Origin: Turbatrix aceti
Lineage: Eukaryota > Nematoda > Chromadorea > Rhabditida > Panagrolaimidae
Direction of reading: 5' to 3'
Assembly (NCBI GenBank): GCA_963969345.1
Contig: OZ017767.1
Coordinates: 9,613,547 to 9,677,546 of the forward strand
DNA: 64,000 bases
Positions 10,789 to 21,543 of this stretch are shown here, piece after piece. Numbering within the stretch: position 1 is the stretch's first letter; each line of letters opens with the position of its first letter. The position numbers were made by a program, and so were the translations under genes. The notes beneath the pieces were generated by a model. That model was given only the letters and a program-made list of their open reading frames with translations. It was not told where the DNA came from and did not search any database.

Positions 10789-12149
10789 TTAATAATACTC
10801 AGCAATAGTACCCCAGCAAATTGTGTAGAGCCCTGTATTAATCATAGTTTGAGTCATTGTGCCAAATGACCATGAATCCGTATTTGGGCCAACATAGACT
10901 GATTGACCTTTTGTTGGCGTTGCTGTTAGGTTGACATACGTGCTGTAAACCCCGTTAGGAAAAACGAGGCTCTTATAGTTGGCATATGTGGTATTTGAGG
11001 GCAGATAGTGCCCAAACACAAAGTATGCAGCTCTAACTAAATTTGATGTTACTAAAAAAATTGAAAATAATTTATAATAAATACTTACTACCAAAATGAG
11101 TTCTCAAGGTGTTAGTAGTATACAAACTATCGGACGCAACATTGATGGTGTATGTGCCCCAATTGCAGGCCGCTTGGCAAGCCTCCCATGCAACGACAGC
11201 CATTGGAACCGATGTATTGAGCGTTGTTATCTTTATGAGATTCCAACAAACGTATGTATTATTCATTGTTGCACTTGGCTCAAGAAAGGTGTACAATGCC
11301 AAAGTTGTCGGACACTGTTTTCGACGTGGAAAGACGACACAGGTTTTTGTAGAATTATCATAAACTGATTTGACAGAAGGAGGATAATTAGGGCAAGAAC
11401 CATACTAAAATAAATGTGTTCAACGTTTTGCAGACAAATGAACCACACTGGAATTGGGAAAAATTTTAATATCAGCGTTTCACACAGTCAAATCAAAACC
11501 CCGACACAAACCAAAAATTTTTGGTTGCTCATGGTTCTGTATTCAATTTGGATACCTTTTAGCATTTCACACACTTACAGTAAGCAAAGCTGTAGAACAA
11601 TAGTATTGATCTTTGTAATGCGAAGTAAATCCATCAGGGCATTCATCTGCATCCGAAAACCATACTAAAAAAGACTGTAAGCCATACTAAAAATATTACA
11701 TACTTTTCATTATTTATTTCACTGTTACCCAGTGCACTGTGGTTAGTTATCATTAAACCATTATAACATTGCATACATAACCTACCATTTCCAATAATGA
11801 GCGGTAGCATTGAATCATACGTTGAGTTCACCCATGAAGCATTGTAATTTCTCAGATAGTAGTTACATGTAGCCGGTTCCAAAACAAGATTCCGAATCAT
11901 AACGATTATCATACACAAAGTACCGTTGTAGAAAAACGAAGTACATCTAACACCTGTGTAAGAACCTGTTCCGTTATACTGCACGCATTGTTCAGCACAT
12001 GCCACATCGTCCGCAAGATTATAAATATATTTTGCTGGAGTGCCTACCATTCTGTACCCCAGAAGCTGATAGTAATTTACGGGGCTAAAATAATGAACAA
12101 CAACGAGTAAAGACAAAACAAATAATGTTGGCAAAATATGAAAATACAT
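10789..12149 (-). CDS. Secreted Cys-rich protein with PAN/apple-like domain
   Basis: Read on the minus strand as exons 12149-11786, 11664-11579, 11404-11089 and 11051-10789; phases agree and give 342 aa. Residues 1 to about 22 form a signal peptide. The next roughly 90 residues have the Cys spacing of a PAN/apple module (DVACAEQC ... CTSFFYNGTLC). Further Cys pairs (DECPDGF, CPNYPP, CWN, CQAAC) and many N-glycosylation sequons follow, so the protein is extracellular. The AATAAA at 10784-10789 overlaps the stop codon. The start codon lies inside the last 73 bases of the upstream ABC transporter frame, in a different frame. Function unknown; a carbohydrate or protein-binding surface factor is an inference from the domain. 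Confidence 0.75.
11708..11760 (-). mobile_element. LINE 3'-tail remnant inside an intron
   Basis: Inside intron 1 of the PAN-like gene, the minus strand carries TAATGATAACTAACCAC and GTGAAATAAATAA in the order and orientation found directly after the stop codon of the LINE fragment at 52826-53130. About 50 bases are alignable. It is probably a 5'-truncated retroelement copy or an old shared tail. Confidence 0.5.
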
Positions 12150-15100
12150 GACGACGGCAGAACTGTTGCGTTTGAATTGTAAAGCATTAACAGATCAAGA
12201 ATAATGCCATCTAAATAAGCGCAAAACATTTGTGTGATATGCGCCAGACTGTAAAACACGTAAGTTGGTATGACGATGGCCACATCACTTGATTTGTACA
12301 CTAGAAGTTGAAGGTTGATAACGATTAGAAGAGCACATGGTATAATTGCAAAGCACGTCTCGACGATGTACGCTGATAGCCAGTAGACCACCGTTGAAAG
12401 CTTGGCCAGATGATAGACATGACGGGTTCCATTCTCCTCAAAGGTGTACAAAAAAATTGGAATGGCAAAGACAATTGTTAAAATAGCAATGATAGATAAA
12501 AGTGCCAAAGTGAAGAAAATAAGGATGTCAGAATTCGACTGGGTGTTGTAGAAATCCCCCGTAATAGATGCACCGGTGCCTTGGAGGTAGTACTGCGTGA
12601 TTGCCTGACTGACAATTATCGGAGCTGTCGGAAACGTATTTCGGTACAACAGGTGGTAGTGAGGTTGCCCGTTGGCATCTGTGATTCCGAGCTGGAATCC
12701 GAAAGTTGGAAAATTCGAATACCATTTTTTAGAAGCATTTAGTGCTTCACTCTGATCAATTTGAACAAACTGGACATTTGCATGCGCGAGTTGAGCTTTG
12801 ACTCCATTCAGATGGTCAATATACTGTCTCGGTGGATCAACGAGAACAATTGTCATTTGAGGGCCGTGGGCTAGGCTGACATCAATGAGACGTCTGATCG
12901 TACCATCTTCAGATGTAATCGCCGATAACGGGTGTTTGAATAATGCATACACAATAAGTGCGATTAGCAGCATGTATGGGGCGCCATGGAGGACACAATG
13001 CCGCCGAGCATAGTTCAGCCTTCGCAAAAACAGGGCTCCAATCTGCAGTGAAACATTTTGCAAAGATCCGTGCTTTTTGTTAAGAAGGCAAATGGTTTCG
13101 TTCGTGTTGTAGCTGCTGGCATTGCCCGTCTCCAAATCAGTGTCTTCATTGATCTTGAGAAAAACTTGCTTGAGACTTTTGACTTCATCATTCAAGTTAT
13201 TGGACTGACAGGCATTCTCATTTTTAAAAGCTAGCAAGATTTGGTTAAACATTTGCATGTTTCCATTTGGCAGAATAATCAAAAACTGATTGCCAACTGT
13301 CTTCTGAACTTGAACAATAGCCGAGGGGTAATGGCTCTTGACCGTGTTCACAATCCATTGTTCGTCTTTTAAAGCTTGATTCTTAGTACTGGCTAACGTA
13401 AGAGTAATCGATAACCCGGTATCGTACGCCGTTGTTAAGAAATTAACACTTCCACTGCAGACGGCTGCTCTATTTGCTAGGAAAACGACCCAGTTTGCCA
13501 CAGCTTCTGCTTCTTCCATGTTTTGAGTCGTAAAGAGAATCGTCTGGTTGAGATGATTTCTCTTGATTAATTGGATCATATCGGTGGAGGGTTCATCCAG
13601 TAGGATAATGTCCGAGTTGCCAATAAGCGCAATACCAACGCTGAGAGTACGCTTTTGTTGTTTGGATAGATTTCTGGATTGCACGTTCTCAAATCTTTTG
13701 AGTCCAACATCGTCAACTACTTTTGCAATAACACTTGCGTCGATTGATGACCCAGTCTTGATAGTACCATAAAAGTTGAGGTGTTCCACAACAGTCAACC
13801 AAGGAAACAAGGGATCCCACCGAGGACAGTATCCGATAGAATCGCGCTTTTCGTTTGTTGAAGTTTCATCTTTGGGAATCTCAATTTTTCCAGATGTAGG
13901 CGTAACAAGTCCAGTGAAACAGTCAAAAAGGGTACTTTTACCCGAGCCATTGCGTCCCAGCAACACCGTGATCTGACCTTGGGGCGCGACAAATGATGTG
14001 TGATCAACAGCGATTTCTCCGTTGTCCCATTTCTTGGTGACGTCTTGGATTATGATACCTGGTGTCATGGTTTCGGGAAGTGGTTCGTGTTTGTCGGCGT
14101 TGTGAATGTTTTTTGAGTATTCTTTAACCGTTGATTTTTTCTTATTGAAGCCCTGGATTTTTTTTGGATTTTTTAGACATAAATAAAATGCAGACTTACC
14201 AAGAAAAACAATGGGTGCTTTTTTTCTGTACTATCGATAGGAAACACAAAATCCAGGTAGTACGTTAGCAAAACGGCAACCACGACGTGAAATACCATAA
14301 CCAAGATCGCAAATCCGAATGGAACGTAGAAGCCAAATTCTGAGAACGCTCGAATAGGTTGATCTAAAAAAATTTGTTCAATAAACAAAAAAATGTAATG
14401 TCACGTACAATAATAAAAATTTAGAAACAAATTTTCCATCGCGACCTGCATCGCCAAAAGAGGATGAAAGATCATGGCAATTGTTGTGGTAACCGGATCG
14501 AATACGGAATAACCAATTATATCGTACGTGCAGATGAGTGTGAAATGGTAGGCAAGTGCAAACAGAACGGCATACGATGACTTGGTCGCGAGTGTCGTGA
14601 AACAAAGTCCGGAATAGACAACGAAGTGGGAGTAGAGAAAGAGAACAAGAAACATCGGAAGACCGATAAACTGAAAAAAAGTCGTAGAATGAAAACATCC
14701 GAAATTCTTGCTATTTATTGATTTTTTTAGACTTTTTGATTCTAGACTTTTTATTACATATAAATTACGAATACACCTACCGAAGTTTTGACAATGAATA
14801 TACCAGCAACAATACTGTAGAGCCATATCTTGATGGTGCAGGTGATAAAATGTGAGGTGTAGTACCTGTACCTCGGCAGACCCATAGCAATCATGTACGC
14901 ATGAATATTGTTTTCTTTCTCAGCCATTGTCAAAGAAGTTGCAAAAGCAGCGACAATCACAAACATGATGACAAAGAAAAGCTGAACGACTTGAAGAAGA
15001 ATACTGTCACCAGAAACCACAGGATTTATAATAGAATTTGAGAGCTTCCAGTTGACAGGTGAAAAAAAACCCGTGAATAGACGATTAGCAATGTACGCCG

Positions 15101-15651
15101 ACAATACGTAACTGTCAAATTTGTTTGAAGTTGTCTGGAAAGGATTGGCACCAAAAAAATTTTGTCCTGCATATTTTAAATCTGCACTGTAAGCAGTATT
15201 TTTGTCAACTGTATTAAAGCTTATATTTGTATTAACATAAGTTTTTTTGACGCAGTCTGCATAAGCGTAACGGTATTTCTCTGGATCGAAAGTTCTGAAA
15301 AACAAACAACAATTTGTTAAAAAAAATGAATGAATTGTAAACAAACCCAGAATATGTCGAAAAATTACACGCAGAACTGTAACTCCAATCGTGAACTGTA
15401 AATTTTAGTGTAGAATTTCCAACGCGATCCTCGGAATACGCAGAGATTTTGATGATAAAAGCCGTGATCAAGACCACGATCAGGATTTCGACCACGAGAG
15501 GCAGTATCCGGCGATACGTAGATTTGAAATCTTTTTTGAAATATACAAACAATAATCTGAATTCTGAGATCGAACTGGACAGCTCAGGTGACACTTCGGG
15601 ATTTAAAGGGATGTTGAGCATCGAATGCGAAGGCTCAGAAGGTTCCTCCAT
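12077..15651 (-). CDS. ABCA-type ABC transporter, truncated, degenerate ATPase domain
   Basis: Minus-strand exons 15651-15347, 15294-14781, 14670-14409, 14363-14200 and 14152-12077 join in frame to about 1106 aa. The order is N-terminal TM helix, large glycosylated extracellular loop, ABCA-type TMD1 (EKENNIHAYMIAMGL block), NBD1, regulatory segment, TM helix, second extracellular loop and part of TMD2. NBD1 has an intact Walker A (GRNGSGKST) and Walker B (IILLDEPS). However, the Q-loop reads CPRWD instead of CPQ-x-D, the signature reads LSKQQ instead of LSGGQ, roughly eight to ten residues of the D-loop are missing after DEPSTDM, and the switch His is Gln (TTQNMEEAE). TMD2 breaks off before its last helices and NBD2 is absent; full ABCA proteins are 1600-2200 aa. 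The frame ends within the PAN-like gene. It is either a decaying paralogue or one kept without transport activity. Confidence 0.85.
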
Positions 15652-16686
15652 ATTTCTGAAAAACAGTTAGGTTTAAAAATTTCAAAAAAAAAATTTGTGT
15701 CGATACACAAGCAGTTCAGCGTGCTGGTTTGCAAACCGCAAGCTCCAGCGCAGGTTCGTTGAATTACACTTTTTTTCCGCGTCGGATAAAAGTGATAATT
15801 TTACGTTATTAAACGATACTTTATAAAGCGGGCGATAGCAGTGAATAGGCGGGCTGGCAGGAAATACCAACTTCATTACAAGATTTTGTCACAAAATTTC
15901 GATATTGCGCGGTGATGACTTATTCTTAGTAAATTCTTATTAAATGCAATTTCGAAAAAAACTGAAAAACTTGCGCACATTAAATCTCTACAATGATGAA
16001 ATAAAAAATTCCTAAACGAATTGATAAAATTACATGCGATATACGAAACCTACACTAAACCAAAATTTATATCAGCCAGCAGTTTCAGAAGCTTATTGTT
16101 AGAACACTGTTTCTGTGAAAACGAAATGCAAAGCCAGTAGCGGAAGAAACTAGAGATGGTATATCAGATCAGATCGTGTGTTAAATTTCACAACTAAAAA
16201 TTTCCAACATCAGAAAATATCAAAGTAATTTCCGTTTTATTCTTGAATACATAGTTTATGTACAGATTTAGTGCTTATACATACATGCTTGCTTTCTTTT
16301 TCTCCTTTTTTAACTCAAGTTCCAACTAAACAGAAATATAAGACGATGACAACAAAAATTTTTTTCAACAGCCTGTTTTTTTAACGTTTTTCGAAAACTC
16401 AAAGTAGACCTCACAGTAATTCATTTTTTGCGTTTATACAACAAAAAGCATCCGGAGTTCGGCCCAGAAGCCAAAACTTGCTATTACTGCTTTTTCAGAA
16501 AACACCACAGGAAAATTCTGCAACAACTCTTTTAGTGCATTTTTCGTTCAAACTGCGATCAGCATTTATAAATTTAGTGATCAGGCGCAATATTTTTGAA
16601 TTATAATAATTTTGTCATTTCATTGTACTGTGAAACTATTTTTACAATTTTTTTGCACATTGCGTCCATGATTTTTTTATGATGCG
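15652..16686. other. Upstream region of the ABC transporter
   Basis: Presumed promoter of the minus-strand ABC gene, with a TATA-like TTTATAAAG on the minus strand near 15821-15828. No gene is recognisable in the remaining AT-rich sequence. Confidence 0.35.
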
Positions 16687-17868
16687 TTTTATTCTCAATC
16701 AACATAAAAACAATAACAAAAACAACAACAAAGTAATGGAAAAAAGACGGTAGAGGAATACCCTTACGCAGTAGCATAGCTCGGCTACTGCGCCACCCCG
16801 ACATAGTTTGGCCATTGCGCCAGCCCAACGCAGTAACATAACTTGGCTACTGCGTCAAAGAGGAGAGGGAAGCAGCACGCCGCAATAGCGTAACTTGGCT
16901 ATTGTGTCGAGATGGGAGTTGAAAAAATTTACACGACGATTACAATTACAAAAAATGATACTTTATCCGTTGAAGAGCATTGTCCAAGAAAAATGATAAA
17001 AAAAATATCCAGTAACAAATCAAAAAAGGATGATTTTAGAGAAACAATTACGACGACGATGTTAGCTATTTTAGAATCGATTGTGATTAACTTGGGTCGA
17101 TTTCCACGAGCAGCGAAGAGCGTAACCATCCGAGTAAGCCGAATCCTGAAAAATAACACGAAATAAACGCCATAAGAAGAAAACAGACAAAAAAACTCAA
17201 AAAACGATCCGAAAAAACTCATGTAATCAAAAAAGTCAGAACAGTTATCTTTGATTGCCCCGCCACGAAAAGTCGAACAAACAGTCCACACTACAACGTT
17301 GTTCGTTTGTCCGATTTTTCGTAGCGTTACATAAGTTTTTTCTGATCGTTTTTTGAGTTTTTTTGTCTGTTTTCTTCTTATGGCGTTTATTTTCGTGTTA
17401 TTTTTCAGGATTCGGCTTACTCGGATGGTTACGCTCTTCGCTGCTCATGGACATCGACCCAAGTTAATCACAATCGATTCTAAAATAGCTAACATCGTCG
17501 TCGTAATTGTTTCTCTAATCTCATCCTTTTTTGATTTGTTACTGGATTTTTTTTTTATCATTTTTCTTGGACAATGCTCTTCAACGGATAAAGTATCATT
17601 TTTTGTAATTGTAATCGTCGTGTAAATTTTTTCAACTCCCATCTCGACACAATAGCCAAGTTACGCTATTGCGGCGTGCTGCTTCCCTCTCCTCTTTGAC
17701 GCAGTAGCCAAGTTATGTTACTGCGTTGGGCTGGCGCAATGGCCAAACTATGTCGGGGTGGCGCAGTAGCCGAGCTATGCTACTGCGTAAGGGTATTCCT
17801 CTACCGTCTTTTTTCCATTACTTTGTTGTTGTTTTTTGTTATTGTTTTTATGTTGATTGACAATAAAA
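16687..17868. mobile_element. Foldback transposon with ~534-base inverted arms
   Basis: Bases 16687-17220 and 17334-17868 are near-perfect reverse complements, separated by about 110 bases. Outer ends read TTTTATTCTCAATCAACAT and its complement with one mismatch. Each arm contains a set of GCAGTA...TACTGC mini-palindromes. The arms encode a mirrored 84-residue open frame (from 16912 on +, from 17642 on -) of no recognised family; the right-arm version is broken by small differences. No transposase motif. A target duplication is not clear at the edges I chose. Confidence 0.85.
16762..16911 (+). repeat. Four GCAGTAGC/GCTACTGC mini-palindromes in the left arm
   Basis: Four related units of 26 to 30 bases follow one another. 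The first is CGCAGTAGC...GGCTACTGCG, the second is degenerate (ATAGTTTGGCCATTGCG), the third is CGCAGTAAC...GGCTACTGCG and the fourth is CGCAATAGC...GGCTATTGTG. Each can form its own short hairpin. The mirrored set is in the right arm at about 17640-17790. Confidence 0.65.
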
Positions 17869-18274
17869 AGTGTTTTTACGAAAAAAGTAATAATGCAAAA
17901 AAACCGTTTATTTAAATCAAACCGCCACCGTGTATCAGATTGAATAAAAACGCAACATTTACGTTCATGTTTGGACTAGGTGTTCAAAATTATCGAATAA
18001 AAAGAGAAGAAGCGTCAACAGGTCGTTCGCGACTCAGGTTATCAGAAAAAAAGAGATTTTAGGCAATTAAGCGTCTCGAACATGTCTGAAAAGTAAATTT
18101 GCCATAATTACGCATCATGGAAAATGATTCCGAGTTTCGGGGCAACTACGATGGAATATGCTTTTTTGAAGCACTTTACGTTGTAATAAAGTAAACGCTG
18201 AAAATAAGTGCAAAAAAAAGGCTCATAAAAAAAATTTTTGTTGTCATCGTCTTATATTATGCGTTGTAGTCTCA
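17869..18274. other. AT-rich spacer between two transposons
   Basis: No gene or repeat recognised beyond ordinary AT-rich sequence. It lies between the foldback element and the MITE that starts at 18275. Confidence 0.4.
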
Positions 18275-18657
18275 CAAGGAAAGTGTCGGGGTTCATTTTG
18301 GAATTTCTTCACGAAACTTTGCCAAAAGTTTGATTTTACTATGAGAAGTTTATACTGAAAAATTCAGTTGCACCGCTCATGATCTGACAGAGTTACGGTA
18401 GTCGAAAATCACGTTTTTACCATTTTTGACGATTTTTGGCACGTTCTAGCTAACAAACTACGGCATTTTCAAAATCAGGGTGTGCATCAATCGACGTAGT
18501 TTTGCATGGAGAATCAGATAAAAATATAAAAATTTAGGTTTGCCACCTTAAAAAATGCCGAAATTTGCATTTGAAAAGAGGTCACAATGCCAACATTGGT
18601 TCGGCATTTTTCAAGGTCACGACCCTAAATTTTTATATTTTTATCTGATTCTCCATA

Positions 18658-19833
18658 CCCAAGGTGTACGAAATGTGCGTTTACAGCTCTGTACATTTGC
18701 AAATCGATGTTTACAGTGATATACAGTAGTTGGAAGCTTACGAATGAAATATATAGACAAAAACGGGAATGTGCAAAAAAATACAGAGACGAACGAAAAT
18801 ATATAAAATTTACAGCTGAAAAATTGGAACATTTCACGTTGAAAACTCTGAAATTGACAGCTAATTTTTGCATACGTTTGCAAGCATTTTGTTGAAATTT
18901 TTTCTCCGTTTTTTCAAACTACATAGATTTGATTATCTCGATGATAAGAATGTCGAATTAGTTGCAAAAAAGATGTCGAATTGGGCCAAATTAGGAATTT
19001 TTTACTTTTTCAAATAAGATTTGTAATTAGAATAACATTTGAGCATTTTGATGTGTTTTTTGGAATTGTGGGACAATTTTTGATAAAAATCAAGTAGGGT
19101 TCGGAAGAAAAAATCCACAGATCTTCAAAATGCCGAGAAAAAGCTGAAAAGTTCAGTACAGATTAAAAACTAAATTTACTTTCGAATGGAATACTCAGTT
19201 TTTTGATATCAAATCGATAAATGGCCGAAAAAACGTTGTTTTTTTTAACTTTAAAAAATTCGGAACTTTTTAGAACATTGATTGAAAAGTTAACATCACC
19301 AGTTGAAAGAACGGTATCTTTTTTATCCACAGTGAAATTTTCAGACACTTACCATACCTCATGGGCATACAGTAGCGATTCTCCCGAACCCTACTTGTTC
19401 CAACGCTTGAGGCTATGAAGTATAGCACTGTTTAACAAATCGAATTAGAAAATCTTGGAAGAAATTTTTCGGTCTACAGAATGGTGTAACTCCCGAATTT
19501 TTATCTATTTTTTTGGCTTCGCAATTTTAATTCGCGCAACATACACTCATTTTTAGTAGCAAATTTTCGAAAATCGAAATTTAAAAAGGGGGGTCTGAAG
19601 GAAAAATCGTCTTTCTATTTAACGCAAATTTAGAAATATTTATGTTTTTTTTATAACGTTATGTAATTTTTGCTTCATCCGTTGGCGTTCTGTCACAAGT
19701 TCAACGCGAAAGACGTCACGAACATGTAAATTCATAGATCTGTACATAGACAAATCGTAAACTTCCAACCGCTGTATTGGTCTGTATTGCAAATATACAG
19801 CGACTGTAAATCGCGTTCACAGTCGACCATGGG
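18658..19833. mobile_element. Nested non-autonomous TIR element with TA target duplication
   Basis: A 1176-base insertion within the MITE. The ends CCCAAGGT and ACCATGGG are the start of imperfect inverted repeats of about 90 bases (shared words TTTACAG, GTTGGAAG, TTACGA). It is bounded by TA on each side, and the intact MITE at 40 kb has a single TA at that point. A TA duplication is characteristic of the Tc1/mariner superfamily; no transposase frame is present. Confidence 0.8.
19091..19397. mobile_element. Possible third-level insertion with short inverted ends
   Basis: CAAGTAGGGTTCGGAAGAA at 19091 is matched by its near-perfect reverse complement ending at 19397, enclosing about 307 bases inside the nested element. 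No target duplication is visible, so it could also be an internal inverted repeat of the host element. Confidence 0.4.
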
Positions 19834-20067
19834 TAAAAAAATACGTCGAGTGATACGTCACTTGGTTCTGAAAATGCCGTAGTTTGTTAGCTAGAACGTG
19901 CCAAAAATCGTCAAAAATGGTAAAAACGTGATTTTCGACTACCGTAACTCTGTCAGATCATGAGCGGTGCAACTGAATTTTTCAGTATAAACTTCTCATA
20001 GTAAAATCAAACTTTTGGCAAAGTGTCGTGAAGAAATTCCAAAATGAACCCTGACACTTTCCTTGTC

Positions 20068-21040
20068 ACACAGTGGGAATTTCCCCTGCATTTTTGCGAC
20101 CACGCGTGCGCACTCATTTCTCCCCGCGATTTTGTCTAGCCTCTTTTTTTGCTCGTTTTTTGCGAAGTGTGTTGTGTTCGACGAGGTATCCTGGAGCCAG
20201 GAATAGAGATTTCAATTTCGCATTTTTTTACATTACTAGGCTTGGATAGTCGTATGTTTTCGCGCCAAAACTGAATTTTTTTGTCTTGTGCGCTTTGCGT
20301 TGGAAGCCGGAAAAAAACCGGCAATTTTGGATTTCGAAGGATCCCCACTTGGCTCAAAAACATCCGGTGTTCCCAAAATTTTTTTTGGGAACTACTATCA
20401 GTGTGGTACACCTCTATGCAAAGTTGCTTCTCGATCGATCCGATTCTTTTCGAGATATTTTCATATCAGCTCTTTCACTATCGGTGATCACAAATTCGGT
20501 GATAAATCACGCTACCGCCAGTCTGTTGTCGATCTTTTTTTTCGATATCGATTTCCTACATTACCTTGACTCAAACTAACGATATATGGCATCCATTGTT
20601 TTTTTCCATAGGATAATAGTCTTTCTAGTGGAAGTTAGGTGGTAGATAATTTATCGAAAACAATCGGATGGATCGAGAAGCGACTTTGCATAGAGGTGTA
20701 CCACACTGATAGTAGTTCCCAAAAAAATTTTTGGGAACACCGGATGTTTTTGAGCCAAGTGGGGATCCTTCGAAATCCAAAATTACCGGTTTTTTGCCGG
20801 CTTCCAACGCAAAGCGCACAAGACAAAAAAATTCAGTTCTGGCGCGAAAACATACGACTATCCAAGCCTAGTAATGTAAAAAAAATGCGAAATTAAAATC
20901 TCTATTCCTGGCTCCAGGATACCTCGTCGAACACAACACACTTCGCAAAAAACGAGCAAAAAAAGAGGCTAGACAAAATCGCGGGGAGAAATGAGTGCGC
21001 ACGCGTGGTCGCAAAAATGCAGGGGAAATTCCCACTGTGT
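20068..21040. mobile_element. Foldback/MITE-like element with ~390-base arms
   Basis: The ends ACACAGTGGG and CCCACTGTGT begin inverted arms of about 390 bases (20068-20460 and 20652-21040) that differ at only a few positions. The direct repeat GTC flanks both sides (20065-20067, 21041-21043). It was inserted directly at the right border of the MITE at 18275-20065. Several open frames in the arms are mirrored copies of one another, are not a transposase and are not taken as genes. Confidence 0.88.
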
Positions 21041-21543
21041 GTCAGTCAGGCACAGATGGCGTAAAAAATAAAATATTTCTTTGCTGTTTTTTGATCACAT
21101 TTTTCTAAATATTGGTCTAAGTTATATCGAAAAAGGACGAATCAAACAAAAAAAAATCGGAGGAAGCGAGACCTCCAGCATGCGCGCGCACGTGTGGTAT
21201 TGAGACCATATTAATCGTCCGACAGCGAGTTTGACCTTGATCAATTATGTTTAACAAATGACTCACCACAGCGACGATGGGAAGAAGAAATCACGACCAA
21301 AACGAACGAAAAACGTCTTGTTCTCGATGCTACTTACACTATTTGAAAAAAAACGAGTTATTGTTCTCGCCGGAAAGTACGCATATCTCCATCCTCTTGC
21401 TGACAAATTTATTGAAATGACGTAAATGTTAACAATTGCATTATTGCGAAATAATCAGTATAATTTATGGGTATATAATCCCCTTCATCAGATCACAAAA
21501 TCATGCAATTTTGAATACAGTGTGCTACCAAAGAAATACTCCA
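21041..21543. other. Upstream region of the RhoGEF gene
   Basis: Apart from the LINE remnant at 21263-21309, this stretch is anonymous. It has a GC-rich patch near 21180 (GCATGCGCGCGCACGTGTGG). It presumably contains the RhoGEF promoter. Confidence 0.35.
21263..21309 (+). mobile_element. LINE reverse-transcriptase C-terminal fragment
   Basis: About 45 bases, translating to PQRRWEEEI-T-TKTN, match the LINE fragment at 52826-53130 (PQRRWEEEI-A-TKTN) almost base for base. The preceding 40 bases are alignable only weakly. An old remnant, in sense on the plus strand. Confidence 0.55.

Larger units (their letters stand above)
18275..20065. mobile_element. Palindromic MITE (CAAGGAAAGTGTC ends) interrupted by a nested element
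   Basis: The ends are CAAGGAAAGTGTC and its reverse complement, flanked by the direct repeat TCA (18272-18274 and 20066-20068). More than 200 bases of each end are mutually complementary. A second, uninterrupted copy of 614 bases sits at 40120-40733. When the nested insertion at 18658-19833 and its TA duplication are removed, this copy is 613 bases, which confirms the interpretation. No coding capacity. Confidence 0.9.

Noticed and set aside
11096..11368. Plus-strand frames at 11096-11368
   Set aside because: Antisense shadows of exon 3 of the PAN-like gene, which has Cys pattern and splice sites on the minus strand.
16929..17625. Hydrophobic 90-120-codon frames in both arms of the foldback element
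   Set aside because: Antisense to the other mirrored frame; repetition in both arms only reflects the inverted repeat.
20136..20896. Six open frames of about 60-97 codons
   Set aside because: All lie in the inverted arms of the transposon and are copies of one another; no transposase motif.
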